A stretch of 64,000 bases of DNA from assembly GCA_049287565.1 (NCBI GenBank), contig JBAQGA010000189.1, positions 18,306-82,305 of the forward strand. The letters run 5' to 3'. The translations under genes and the position numbers were made by a program. The DNA is from UBA8522 sp049287565. GTDB taxonomy: Bacteria; Acidobacteriota; Aminicenantia; Aminicenantales; UBA8522. Every line of letters starts with the position of its first letter. Within the stretch, counting starts at the first letter, position 1. Of this stretch, positions 41,697 to 50,257 are shown piece by piece. The notes under the pieces were generated by a model. That model ran no database searches and was not told the origin of the DNA. It worked only from the letters and a program-made list of their open reading frames with translations.

Positions 41697-42222
41697 CGTT
41701 CCCCTCGTTCATGCCATCCAGCACCGCCCTGCGGGCGCGGTTCAGACGGGACATCACCGTCCCTTGCTTGAGGCCCAGGGTTTCGACCAGCTCTGCATAA
41801 GAAAGGTGTCCGTACTCCCGCAAGACAAAGACCTCCTTTTGTTTTCCCGGAAGGCGACGGACAGCCTCTTTGAGTTTGACCAGGCGTTCCCGTGTATCCA
41901 AGTGCTCGTGCTGATTGGGATTCTCCCGGGCATCGTCCGAAGTCACGCTCCTCTGAAAAAGACGGAAGAGCCGCCTTTCTTTCTGATGGTCGAGGCAGGT
42001 GTTCCGGGCGATCCGAAGTAGCCACGCTCTCAGGGCGGCGGGCTCGTGGACCGATCCGATCTTACGAAAGGCCTTGAGGTAGACTTCCTGGGTCAGATCT
42101 TCGGCATCTAACGGATTCCGGGAGAATCCCAGGCAGATCCGGAAGACGTCTTCCCGGTAGGTCATCATTTCCTCAGTTAGGCGAGCCGCTTTTTCTGTCC
42201 TTGCCATGCGTCTTGTGTTCAT
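41686..42222 (-). CDS. ECF-type RNA polymerase sigma factor
   Basis: 178 residues. Region 2 (DVFRICLGFSRNPLDAEDLTQEVYLKAFR, about 28-56; AWLLRIARNTCLDHQKERRLF) and region 4 (RRLPGKQKEVFVLREYGHLSYAELVETLGLKQGTVMSRLNRARRAV, about 120-168) are clear, with no regions 1 or 3. It probably drives its own operon. The start is the ATG at 42222; a second Met lies five codons later. Confidence 0.9.
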   Translation of the reverse strand: MNTRRMARTEKAARLTEEMMTYREDVFRICLGFSRNPLDAEDLTQEVYLKAFRKIGSVHEPAALRAWLLRIARNTCLDHQKERRLFRLFQRSVTSDDARENPNQHEHLDTRERLVKLKEAVRRLPGKQKEVFVLREYGHLSYAELVETLGLKQGTVMSRLNRARRAVLDGMNEGNDEK

Positions 42223-42346
42223 TAGGAAAGACGACCCACGATGAAAAATATTCCATTTCGAGACCGGGAATCAAGAGGCGGTCCTCTCTCGCCCGCTAAT
42301 ACGCAGCCCGCAGTGGAGGATTCTTTCTTTCCGGCAAAGATATCGA

Positions 42347-42352
42347 TATAAT
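42347..42352 (+). promoter_or_regulatory. -10 element for the radical SAM gene
   Basis: Perfect TATAAT with a T-rich -35 region of weak match. Predicted start near 42359; GAGGAA then lies before the ATG at 42391. Confidence 0.4.
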
Positions 42353-42390
42353 GAAAGAGGTTCTATTTTTTATAGGCCAGAGGAATTCGG

Positions 42391-43401
42391 ATGATCAAAG
42401 AGGCCATGCTCTGGCGCGTCCTGGAAGAGGGGAAGGTCGAGTGTTTCCTCTGCGCCCATCGCTGTCAGGTCGCGGTGGGCAAGTTCGGCGTCTGCGGCGT
42501 CCGCGAGAACCGGGATGGGAAGCTCATCACCCGCGTCTACGGGGAGGTTATCGCCGCCCATATCGACCCGATCGAGAAAAAGCCCCTCTATCATTTCCTG
42601 CCGGGGACGACCTCGTTCTCCATCGCCACGGTCGGCTGCAACTTCCGGTGTCCTTTCTGCCAGAACTGGCAGATCTCCCAGGTGACCAAGAAAGACAAGC
42701 GCTTTGCCGACGGCCAGGCGCTCTCTGCAGAGGAGATCGTGCGAGCCGCCCGGACGCGGGGCTGCCGCAGCATCTCCTATACCTATACCGAGCCGACCAT
42801 CTTCTTCGAATATGCCTACGACACGGCCCGGTTGGCCCGGAGCGCCGGGCTGGCCAACGTCTTTGTCACCAACGGGTATATGACGGCCGAGGCGCTACGG
42901 ACGATCCGGCCCTTTCTCGATGCGGCCAACGTCGACCTCAAGGCCTTCCGGGATGAGACCTATAAAAAGATCTGCGGCGCCCGGCTTCAGCCCGTCCTCG
43001 ATTCGGTCCGCCTGATGCATGAGCTCGGCATCTGGGTGGAGGTGACCACACTCGTCGTCCCGGCTCTGAATGACAGCGATAAAGAACTCGGAGATATCGC
43101 CCGCTTCATCGCCTCCGTCAATCCGGAGATCCCCTGGCACATCAGCCGTTTCCATCCCGACTACGAATACGATCAGGCGGCGGCGACACCCTTGGAGAGT
43201 CTCCGGAAAGCCCGTTCACTGGGGAAGGAAGCGGGATTGAAATATATCTATATCGGCAATGTCTGGGGGGAGTCGGAGAATACGGATTGCTCTGAATGCG
43301 GAAGGACGCTACTCCGCCGGAGTGGGTTTTCTATCGAGGAGAACAGGATTCATGGGGGGAAATGCTCTTTTTGCGGCGCTCCCGTCGCCGGCGTTTTTTG
43401 A
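42391..43401 (+). CDS. Radical SAM enzyme, AmmeMemoRadiSam system (COG1180)
   Basis: 336 residues. Two cysteine pairs precede the core (CFLCAHRCQVAVGKFGVCGV), the radical SAM cluster motif is CNFRCPFC (about residue 89), and YTYTEPTIFFEY and VDLKAFRDETYKKICG are diagnostic of the AmmeMemoRadiSam radical SAM group related to PflA. A further C-terminal zinc ribbon is seen (CSECG and CSFCG). In other genomes it accompanies AMMECR1 and Memo proteins, which are not in this window. Substrate unknown. Confidence 0.88.
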   Translation: MIKEAMLWRVLEEGKVECFLCAHRCQVAVGKFGVCGVRENRDGKLITRVYGEVIAAHIDPIEKKPLYHFLPGTTSFSIATVGCNFRCPFCQNWQISQVTKKDKRFADGQALSAEEIVRAARTRGCRSISYTYTEPTIFFEYAYDTARLARSAGLANVFVTNGYMTAEALRTIRPFLDAANVDLKAFRDETYKKICGARLQPVLDSVRLMHELGIWVEVTTLVVPALNDSDKELGDIARFIASVNPEIPWHISRFHPDYEYDQAAATPLESLRKARSLGKEAGLKYIYIGNVWGESENTDCSECGRTLLRRSGFSIEENRIHGGKCSFCGAPVAGVF

Positions 43402-43449
43402 GCCTATACAAAAAATGACAGGGAGAGGAGGAATCGACCAAACGGCTTT

Positions 43450-44154
43450 CTATAAAGCCGCCAGCCATGCCTCGATGGCCTCGAGGTGGAGCGAAACCAC
43501 CTCGTCCAGGCTCTTCGGTTCCTTCCGCCGGCTTTCTCGACGGAACGCGGCGACGGTCCTGTCGATATCGAGCCAGGTCGAGAGAAGCCCATGGTGAGAG
43601 GAAGAACCCGGATCGAACGGCTGAGTTTCACCCAGGGATAGAATGTCTGCGGCTGTAAATCCCTTTCCTCCCAGTTTTTTCAGCATTTTTTCATAGACCG
43701 CCGCATAAACCGCATCAAAATGGAAATAAAGCTCCACGCCTTGAGAATCCAGGTATGATTCGACCGTCCCGTCCGCGCCGAAGTGCCCGAGGCAGTCGGG
43801 ATGGAGAGGCATGGACGCATATTTTTCCCGGCCTTCCTTGTCGGTAATCTGTCCGAGCGGGTAGAGACGGCAGACTAAAGGACGGTCGGGATGAACCCCG
43901 CAGCCCCTGGAGTCGAGGAAAATGCAGCTCCCGTCCGGCTTGTTGCGCAGAACGATCCCCCCCTCTTCGGTGCAGGTGCGGTGGAAATCGGTGGTCGTGA
44001 TGCCAAGATTCCGGGCAAGACGGAGGGCCTCGTAGGGGGCCACCCGGATAGCCTTGTTGAAGCAGCAGGCGCTGCAGACTTGGCACTTGAAAGAAAAGGG
44101 GCTCTCTTTCTTCAGGTCGAAGACGAGCGCCGTGGGAAATCCGGCTTGATCCAT
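43450..44154 (-). CDS. YkgJ-family cysteine cluster protein
   Basis: 234 residues from the ATG at 44154, with AGGAGGT ten bases upstream. The cysteine-rich N-terminal half (CQVCSACCFNKAIRVAPYE, GSCIFLDSRGCGVHPDRPLVCRLYPLG) matches the YkgJ zinc- or iron-binding cluster family; the C-terminal half is helical and lacks cysteines. The long opening upstream to 44469 is in front of the ribosome site and is not counted. Function unknown. Confidence 0.8.
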   Translation of the reverse strand: MDQAGFPTALVFDLKKESPFSFKCQVCSACCFNKAIRVAPYEALRLARNLGITTTDFHRTCTEEGGIVLRNKPDGSCIFLDSRGCGVHPDRPLVCRLYPLGQITDKEGREKYASMPLHPDCLGHFGADGTVESYLDSQGVELYFHFDAVYAAVYEKMLKKLGGKGFTAADILSLGETQPFDPGSSSHHGLLSTWLDIDRTVAAFRRESRRKEPKSLDEVVSLHLEAIEAWLAAL

Positions 44155-44252
44155 GGGTGGATCGACCTCCTGCTCTGAGCGGCCCGGAATCCTACAATAG
44201 GAGGCAATGGTTGTCAACCGGTTCGGCCGGAGTCCCCGCGATACCGAATTCG

Positions 44253-44261
44253 TGATAGAAT
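44253..44261 (+). promoter_or_regulatory. Extended -10 promoter of archease-rtcB
   Basis: TGATAGAAT (TG, one base, TAGAAT). Predicted start near 44268, then AGAAGGA before the archease ATG. Confidence 0.5.
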
Positions 44262-44286
44262 AAAGAGAAAGAACAGAAGGACGGAT

Positions 44287-44712
44287 ATGGACGAGAAATT
44301 CAGGTTCCTTGACCACACGGCCGACGCCAAATTCCAGGCCTTCGGCCGCACGCTCGAGGAAGCCTTCGCCAACGCCGCCCTGGCCACCGTCTCCCTGATG
44401 TGGGAGCCGGAGAAGGTGGAGAAAAAAGTCGACCATCCGATGAGCGTCCAAGGTCGGGACCTGGAACAACTGCTTGTCCGATTTCTAGGAGAGGTCATTT
44501 ATTTGTGGGAGACCCGGTCCTTTCTGACGGCGGCGGCCGAAAACATCGTCATCGAGCCGGCCGGAGACGGTTTCCATCTCCACGCTCTTTTCCAGGGCGA
44601 TGACCGGCCCGAGAAATACGCGATCTTTGGTGAGGTCAAGGCCGTCACTTACAACGAAATGAAGATCGGACGCGGCCGCCCCGTCTCCGTTCAGGTGGTG
44701 CTGGATATTTGA
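44287..44712 (+). CDS. Archease
   Basis: 141 residues. FLDHTADAKFQAFG at the start contains the metal-binding Asp, and the C-terminus KIGRGRPVSVQVVLDI carries the conserved terminal Asp. Archease accelerates RtcB guanylylation, and rtcB is the next gene (8 bases away). Confidence 0.94.
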   Translation: MDEKFRFLDHTADAKFQAFGRTLEEAFANAALATVSLMWEPEKVEKKVDHPMSVQGRDLEQLLVRFLGEVIYLWETRSFLTAAAENIVIEPAGDGFHLHALFQGDDRPEKYAIFGEVKAVTYNEMKIGRGRPVSVQVVLDI

Positions 44713-44720
44713 GGTGAGAT

Positions 44721-46142
44721 ATGGAGCTCCTCAGAAAAAGTGATTTCGTCTGGGAAATTCCCCCCCACGGGGAGATGAAGGTCCCGGCGACGATCTATGC
44801 CTCGTCGCGCCTGTTGGAAAGCGTCAGGAACGACCTGACCCTGCAGCAGGCCCGGAATGTCGCCTGCCTGCCGGGCATCCAGCGGATGTCCTACGTCATG
44901 CCCGACGGCCACCAGGGCTACGGCTTTCCGATCGGCGGGGTGGCGGCCTTCGATCTGGACCAAGGGATCATCTCGCCGGGAGGGGTTGGCTACGACATCA
45001 ATTGCGGGGTGAGGCTGCTGCGGACTGATTTCTCGGAGAGAGACATCGCCGCGAAACGGAAGGAGCTCCTGGCCGAGATCTTTAAGGAGGTGCCGGCCGG
45101 AGTGGGGAAGGGCGGGATCACCCGGCTCAGCCGGAACGTGCTCAAGGATATCCTGATCAAGGGCGCCGAATGGGCCGTCGAGAACGGCTACGGTGCCAAG
45201 GACGACCTGCTGATGACCGAGGAATACGGCCGGATGAAGGACGCCGATCCCGCCGGGGTTTCGCCACGCGCTCTGGAAAGAGGCATCCCCCAGCTTGGTA
45301 CGCTCGGCGCGGGAAACCACTTTTTGGAAATCCAGAAGGTCTCCGATATCTATGACCAGGCACTGGCTCGAATTTTCGGCATCCGGGCCATCGGCCAGGT
45401 TATGGTCATGATCCACTGCGGCAGCCGCGGCCTCGGCCACCAGGTCGCCACCGACTATATCGAGCTCATGGAGAACAGGTTCGGGACACGGGGGCTTCCC
45501 GACAGGGAATTGATCAATGCGCCCGTCCGGTCGCCGCTCGGCCGGCAGTATTACAAGTCCATGTGCGCCGCGGTTAATTACGCTTTCGCCAACCGCCAGA
45601 TGATCGCCCACTGGGTTCGGGAAGTCTTTTCCAGGGTCATGGGCTGCGCCAAGGATATGAGTCAGGTCTATGACGTCTGCCACAACGTCGCCAAGATCGA
45701 AAGGCATCTGATCGAAGGGAAGGAGCGCGAGGTCTGCGTCCACCGCAAGGGTGCGACCCGGAGCTTCGGCCCGGGTCGGCCGGAGATCCCCGAGGTTTAC
45801 CGGCCGCACGGTCAGCCGGTGATCATCCCCGGCAGCATGGGGACGGCATCCTATCTTCTTGTCGGTACCGCGGAAGCCGAAGGATTGAGTTTTAGCTCGA
45901 CGGCCCACGGCGCCGGAAGGCTCATGTCCCGGCATGAGGCGCTTCGCCGCTTCCGCGGCGAGCAGATCCGCGACGAGCTGCAGAGGAAGGGGATCGAGCT
46001 CCAGTCGACGAGCTGGAAAGGGGTGGCCGAAGAAGCGCCAGGCGCCTATAAGGATGTAGACGAAGTGGTCAGGGTTTCCCACGAGGTTGGGATCGGCCGG
46101 CTGGTCGCCCGGGTCGTCCCGATGGGAGTGATGAAAGGATAA
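44721..46142 (+). CDS. rtcB: RNA-splicing ligase RtcB
   Basis: 473 residues. Metal ligands in GGVGYDINCGVRLL (Asp, Cys), GTLGAGNHFLEIQ (His) and IHCGSRGLGHQVA (His), and the guanylylated His in STAHGAGRLMSR. It joins RNA 2',3'-cyclic phosphate or 3'-phosphate ends to 5'-OH ends. Paired with archease. Bacterial RtcB is usually for RNA repair. Confidence 0.96.
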   Translation: MELLRKSDFVWEIPPHGEMKVPATIYASSRLLESVRNDLTLQQARNVACLPGIQRMSYVMPDGHQGYGFPIGGVAAFDLDQGIISPGGVGYDINCGVRLLRTDFSERDIAAKRKELLAEIFKEVPAGVGKGGITRLSRNVLKDILIKGAEWAVENGYGAKDDLLMTEEYGRMKDADPAGVSPRALERGIPQLGTLGAGNHFLEIQKVSDIYDQALARIFGIRAIGQVMVMIHCGSRGLGHQVATDYIELMENRFGTRGLPDRELINAPVRSPLGRQYYKSMCAAVNYAFANRQMIAHWVREVFSRVMGCAKDMSQVYDVCHNVAKIERHLIEGKEREVCVHRKGATRSFGPGRPEIPEVYRPHGQPVIIPGSMGTASYLLVGTAEAEGLSFSSTAHGAGRLMSRHEALRRFRGEQIRDELQRKGIELQSTSWKGVAEEAPGAYKDVDEVVRVSHEVGIGRLVARVVPMGVMKG

Positions 46143-46156
46143 ACCCACATCACCGG

Positions 46157-46645
46157 TCAGGTGATGACCTTGTCAATGTCCTTCTCGGCGTAATCCTCGA
46201 ACTGAAGAGCCAGCGTGTATTCGCTGCGCAGCATGAGATAGTGGCTGTTTTCGACATGACTCAGGTAGACGAGCATTTTTTTGTTCGGTTCCGGGACCCT
46301 CTTGGCGAGAGCGGCATAGAAATCCCGGGCTGATTTCTCCCCGTTCATCGCCTGTCCGAGGATGTCGGCCAGGCTTGAGGACGGCTTGATGACGACCGCG
46401 GGGAGGAGGCGCTGGTCCACGGTCTTGGGGATCTCGGGCTTTTCTTTCCCGTAGAGGGAGGCAAACATCCGTCTGAGGATCTCCTTGTGTTTTCTTTCTT
46501 CCAGAGCCAGGACCCGGAATTTTTCCTTGAGCAGGGGGTTTTTCAGCCGGCCGGCCATCCTCGTGTAGATTGTGTTGGCGTCCATTTCCGCCCTGATGGC
46601 GTAGCCCAGCAGCTTTTTTACGGATTGTCTAGCGATACTGATCAT
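46157..46645 (-). CDS. Ferritin-like diiron protein
   Basis: 162 residues from the ATG at 46645, six bases after AAAGGAG. Helical with two diiron half-repeats (IRAEMDANTIYTRMA then LEERKHKEILR; MNGEKSARDFYAALA then VENSHYLMLRSEY). A paralogue of the protein at 39325-39834. Monocistronic and convergent with rtcB. Role in peroxide or iron handling is likely. Confidence 0.8.
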   Translation of the reverse strand: MISIARQSVKKLLGYAIRAEMDANTIYTRMAGRLKNPLLKEKFRVLALEERKHKEILRRMFASLYGKEKPEIPKTVDQRLLPAVVIKPSSSLADILGQAMNGEKSARDFYAALAKRVPEPNKKMLVYLSHVENSHYLMLRSEYTLALQFEDYAEKDIDKVIT

Positions 46646-46732
46646 GAACATCTCCTTTAGAAACCTAAAAGATACACCAATGGCCAGGAGAGTGCAATCC
46701 TTCCGCCCCCCATTTCAAGAGAGAGTGGGTGG

Positions 46733-46814
46733 CATGGCGCTAGTCCCCGCCCGCCCGCAGCCGATGGTGGTGGGTGGGTGGGTCTTGGGCGAGGACGGAC
46801 GGGGACGCGCCATG
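46733..46814. repeat. Long hairpin with a G-quadruplex motif in its loop
   Basis: CATGGCG (46733-46739) and GTCCCCG (46743-46749) pair with CGGGGAC (46800-46806) and CGCCATG (46808-46814). The loop contains GGGTGGGTGGGTCTTGGG (46772-46789), four G-triplets with loops of 1, 1 and 4 bases. It lies between polX and the ferritin-like gene, both on the minus strand. Confidence 0.7.
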
Positions 46815-46830
46815 ACAGGTCCCGCGAGCT

Positions 46831-48537
46831 CTACCTCAGCTTCTTCTTGAGCCGGCTCCAGGGGAGACAGTTCAAGATGTCCTTTTTTTCCAGCCAGGCG
46901 CGCCGCGCGATGCCGACGCCGAAGCGCATCATCCCGAGCCCCTCGGCCGAATGAGTATCCGTGCCGAGCGAGATCATGACACCGAGGTCCCTGGCTCGCT
47001 TGAGATAGAACTCGTTGAGGTCCAAGCGGTCGTAGTAAGAATTGAGCTCGAGGGCCTTACCGAGGCGCCGGGCGCCTGCCAGGACGGCCTCCAGGTCGAC
47101 CTCATATCCCTCCCGCCCCGAGATCAGTCGGCCCGTCGGGTGGCCGATGATGTCAAGATGGGGATTCTCCATGGCCTTGAGCATCCGGGCGGTGACGTTC
47201 TTCTTGAATCCGGAGTGGATCGATCCCACGACGACGTCGAGCCGGGCCAGGAGGTGATCGGGGAAGTCGAGCGAGCCGTCGGCCAGGATATCCATCTCCG
47301 TCCCCTTCAGAAGCCGGATTCCCTTCAACCGTCTATTGAGCGCCTCGATCTCCTTCATCTGCCGGCGGAGCCGGTCGGGCGTCAGACCGCCGGCATACTT
47401 AGCCGCCTGGCTGTGGTCGCAAATGGCGATGTAGGTGTAGCCGCGCCGGCGAGCGAGATCGGCTAGGCCCGAGAGGCTGACATGGCCGTCGCTCCAGTCC
47501 GAATGGACGTGGAGGTCGCCCCGGATATGGGCGTTAGCGATGAGATCCGGCAGCCGGCCTTCGAGGGCCAGTTCGATTTCGCCCCGGTCCTCGCGCATCT
47601 CGGGCGGGATGAAAGGAAGGCCCAGGACGGCGTAGACCTCGCTCTCGTCCCGGCCGGCGATTTTCCTGGAGCCGCGGAAGACGCCGTACTCGGAGATCTT
47701 GAGCCCTTTGTCCTTGGCCAGGCCGCGGAGCTTGATATTGTGGGCTTTTGAGCCGGTGAAATACTGGAGGGCGGCCCCGTACTCCTGGTCGGCGACGATG
47801 CGGAGGTCGACCTGGCGCTCACCTGTCTCGGTCGCGATCATGACCGAGCCTTTTGTTGTGCCCGCTGCGAGAACACGGCTGATTCTGGGGAACCGGGTGA
47901 AATAGCGGACGATCGAGGCGCCGTCCTTTCCGCCGGCCAGGATATCGATATCGCCGACGGACTCCTTCATCCGGCGGAGCGAACCGGCCGGGGAGAGGCG
48001 GCCGATCCCCGGAGCGCCGGCCAGATAGGCGATGATGTCCTCGGCCACGGCCAGGGCCTCGTAGATGGGGATCCGCTCCTGGGCTTTCTCGTAGATTTCG
48101 ATCCCTTTGCGGATGTTCTCCACTTTCTTGTCGCCCATTCCGTGGAGGGAGGCGAGGGTGCCATCCCGGATAGCCCTTTTCAGGTCGGCGATTCCCTGGA
48201 CGCCGAGCTCTTTCTGCATCAGGTGGACCGTCTTGGCGCCGAGATTCTGGACGTTGAGGAGCTCGAAGAGCGATTCGGGGATACCGGAGAGGGCGTCCCG
48301 GTGTTTTTTCATCCGGCCGGTCTGGACGTATTCCTCGATCTTCGAGGCGATGCCGCTGCCGATGCCCTCGATCTCCTCCAGCCGCTTTTCGCGGGCGACG
48401 GTCTCGATGTCTTCGCTCAGGTCCTCGAGAATGCGGGCGGCCTTGCGGTAGGCGAGGATTTTAAATGGCAGTTCTCCCTTGATCTCCAGCGCGTCGGCGA
48501 TACGGGAAAAAATCGCGGCCACTTCCTTGTTTCTCAT
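46831..48537 (-). CDS. polX: PolX-family DNA polymerase/3'-5' exonuclease with PHP domain
   Basis: 568 residues. N-terminal 8-kDa-like and helix-hairpin-helix region (about 1-140), polymerase X core with the catalytic pair in VGDIDILAGG and third Asp in VDLRIVA, and a C-terminal PHP domain (about 335-560; DLHVHSDWSDG, ICDHSQ, GTEMDILADGS, VVGSIHS, GHPTGRL, LGTDTHS), which supplies metal-dependent exonuclease activity. Acts in base excision and gap repair. AGGGGAACG precedes the start. Confidence 0.95.
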   Translation of the reverse strand: MRNKEVAAIFSRIADALEIKGELPFKILAYRKAARILEDLSEDIETVAREKRLEEIEGIGSGIASKIEEYVQTGRMKKHRDALSGIPESLFELLNVQNLGAKTVHLMQKELGVQGIADLKRAIRDGTLASLHGMGDKKVENIRKGIEIYEKAQERIPIYEALAVAEDIIAYLAGAPGIGRLSPAGSLRRMKESVGDIDILAGGKDGASIVRYFTRFPRISRVLAAGTTKGSVMIATETGERQVDLRIVADQEYGAALQYFTGSKAHNIKLRGLAKDKGLKISEYGVFRGSRKIAGRDESEVYAVLGLPFIPPEMREDRGEIELALEGRLPDLIANAHIRGDLHVHSDWSDGHVSLSGLADLARRRGYTYIAICDHSQAAKYAGGLTPDRLRRQMKEIEALNRRLKGIRLLKGTEMDILADGSLDFPDHLLARLDVVVGSIHSGFKKNVTARMLKAMENPHLDIIGHPTGRLISGREGYEVDLEAVLAGARRLGKALELNSYYDRLDLNEFYLKRARDLGVMISLGTDTHSAEGLGMMRFGVGIARRAWLEKKDILNCLPWSRLKKKLR

Positions 48538-48594
48538 CGTTCCCCTATAGTGTAACAGAGATTGGGCGAAAAATGGGCGAATTGAAGACTCGAG

Positions 48595-48623
48595 TTGACA
48601 TTTCTTGAGACTGTTTCTATTTT
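48595..48623 (+). promoter_or_regulatory. Promoter of thyX, probably leaderless
   Basis: TTGACA (48595-48600), 17 bases, TATTTT (48618-48623). Predicted start at about 48630, three bases before the ATG at 48633. No Shine-Dalgarno lies between, so the transcript would be essentially leaderless. Confidence 0.65.
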
Positions 48624-48632
48624 AAGACAATC

Positions 48633-50153
48633 ATGAAGGTCGTTCTAGCGGGTTACAATGTCGATAAAGAGGTCATCGACGACCTCAAGCGCCATTCCCC
48701 GCCGCGGGACGACGTAACGCCGGAGACTTTGTCCGCGTCCTACGCCCGCATTTCCCGCGATCCCCGCCCGGCCGACGAGCTCCGGGCCGTCGCCCGCCGT
48801 GAGGTGGAGCGGGCCCGCCGCTCCAACCAGACCATCATCTTCAAAATGGGGCACCACTCGGTGGCCGAACATGCCGTCTTCAATTTCGATATCATCGGCC
48901 TGAGCCGGTTGGCCCTGGAGGAGATCGAGAAGTTCCGGCTCTGCTCCTACACCGAAAAGTCGCAGCGCTACATCATGCTGGGCGATGATTTCGTCGTCCC
49001 CGAAGAGGTCCGGAAAGCGCGGCTGGAGAGGGTCTTCCTGAAGACCATCCGGGCACAGAACGCTCTCTACCACTCCCTTTACTCCAGATTGAAGCCATAC
49101 CTTTTTATTAAATACAAGGACCTCGCTCAAGACCCCCGGAACCACCCTGTCCTCGAAGGCTGGGCGAAAGAGGACGCCCGGTACGTGGTCAGCCTAGCGA
49201 CCGAGGGCCAGGTCGGCCTGACCATCAACGCCCGTAACCTCGAGCTCCTGATTCGGCGGTTTGCCGCCAAAAAAATGGCCGAGCTCCGGGAACTGAACCA
49301 ACGGATCTACCGGCTGGCCAAGGAAGTCGCCCCCTCCATCATCCTTTTCACCGAGGCGTCGGATTTTGACGCCCGGACGTATGGGGAGCTGGAGGATGCG
49401 GCCCGGACCCTTTTTGAGAGGACGAAAGGCCGACCGAGGAAAGAGTCTCCCGCCGTCCGGAGCGGTGAGGAGTCCGTATCCTTGGCGGACACGACACCGG
49501 GGGGAGACGACCGGATCCTAGCGGCCATCCTCCATACGGCCAGCTCGATGCCCTACGAACAGGGCCTGAGGAGAGTCCGGTGGATGACACCGGCCGAGAA
49601 GAAGGATCTGGTCAAGACGGCCTTCCGCCGCCAGGAGTTTTACGATTTCCCCCTCCGCGAATTCGAATTTGCCGACCTGACCTTCTCGCTGGTCGTCTCG
49701 GCTTCCTGCTTCGCCCAGCTCAAGCGCCACCGTATGGCCACGCTGACCTGCCAGAGATATGATCCCGCGCTCGGGGTCACTGTGCCACCGACTGTTGAGG
49801 AGGTTGGCGCCGAACCCGAGTTCCGGCGGATGGTCGGCCAGACGGAAGAAACGCACGCGCTACTTCAAAAAAAGATCGGACCGGAGGCGGCCGCTTACGT
49901 GCTGATGAACGCACATCGCCGCCGCGTCCTGTTCAAAGTCAATGTCCGGGAACTCTATCACATCTCCCGGCTCCGCGAAGATCCCACGGCGCAATGGGAG
50001 ATCAGGGAGGCCGTCGGCCGGATGTCCGCGCTGGCCCGTAAGGAAGTGCCCTTGAGTTGTCTTCTCCTCGGAGGGAAAAACCGGTATCCCGGCATCTACC
50101 GAAAAGTATTCGGCATGAATCCCAGGTTGTCCTCGCCCAAGCTCCTCAAATAA
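48633..50153 (+). CDS. thyX: Tandem ThyX-type flavin-dependent thymidylate synthase
   Basis: 506 residues, about twice a normal ThyX, with two related halves (about 1-235 and 285-500). The first half has FKMGHHSVAEHAVFNFDI and RLCSYTEKSQRY, equivalent to the ThyX signature but with the RHR triad partly lost; the second half has RHRMATLTCQRY, retaining RHR but shortened. Normal ThyX is a homotetramer with active sites between subunits, so a tandem chain could make a pseudo-tetramer from two copies. Large ThyX proteins of this type are known in chlamydiae. It methylates dUMP with FAD and folate. Confidence 0.87.
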   Translation: MKVVLAGYNVDKEVIDDLKRHSPPRDDVTPETLSASYARISRDPRPADELRAVARREVERARRSNQTIIFKMGHHSVAEHAVFNFDIIGLSRLALEEIEKFRLCSYTEKSQRYIMLGDDFVVPEEVRKARLERVFLKTIRAQNALYHSLYSRLKPYLFIKYKDLAQDPRNHPVLEGWAKEDARYVVSLATEGQVGLTINARNLELLIRRFAAKKMAELRELNQRIYRLAKEVAPSIILFTEASDFDARTYGELEDAARTLFERTKGRPRKESPAVRSGEESVSLADTTPGGDDRILAAILHTASSMPYEQGLRRVRWMTPAEKKDLVKTAFRRQEFYDFPLREFEFADLTFSLVVSASCFAQLKRHRMATLTCQRYDPALGVTVPPTVEEVGAEPEFRRMVGQTEETHALLQKKIGPEAAAYVLMNAHRRRVLFKVNVRELYHISRLREDPTAQWEIREAVGRMSALARKEVPLSCLLLGGKNRYPGIYRKVFGMNPRLSSPKLLK

Positions 50154-50182
50154 GGCCCCGCCTGACTGGCGACAAACGAATC

Positions 50183-50210
50183 TTGACAAGACCCTTGATT
50201 AGAAGATAAT
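50183..50210 (+). promoter_or_regulatory. Promoter of the permease pair
   Basis: TTGACA (50183-50188), 16 bases, GATAAT (50205-50210). Predicted start near 50217; a GAAGGA ribosome site lies before the ATG at 50258. Confidence 0.6.
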
Positions 50211-50257
50211 GCTTAGCTCAGAGATCAGGGGAGAATAAAAACGAAGGAAACTCCGCC

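Noticed and set aside
44155..44469. Upstream extension of the YkgJ-family gene
   Set aside because: It precedes the AGGAGGT ribosome site and overlaps the divergent archease gene and its promoter.
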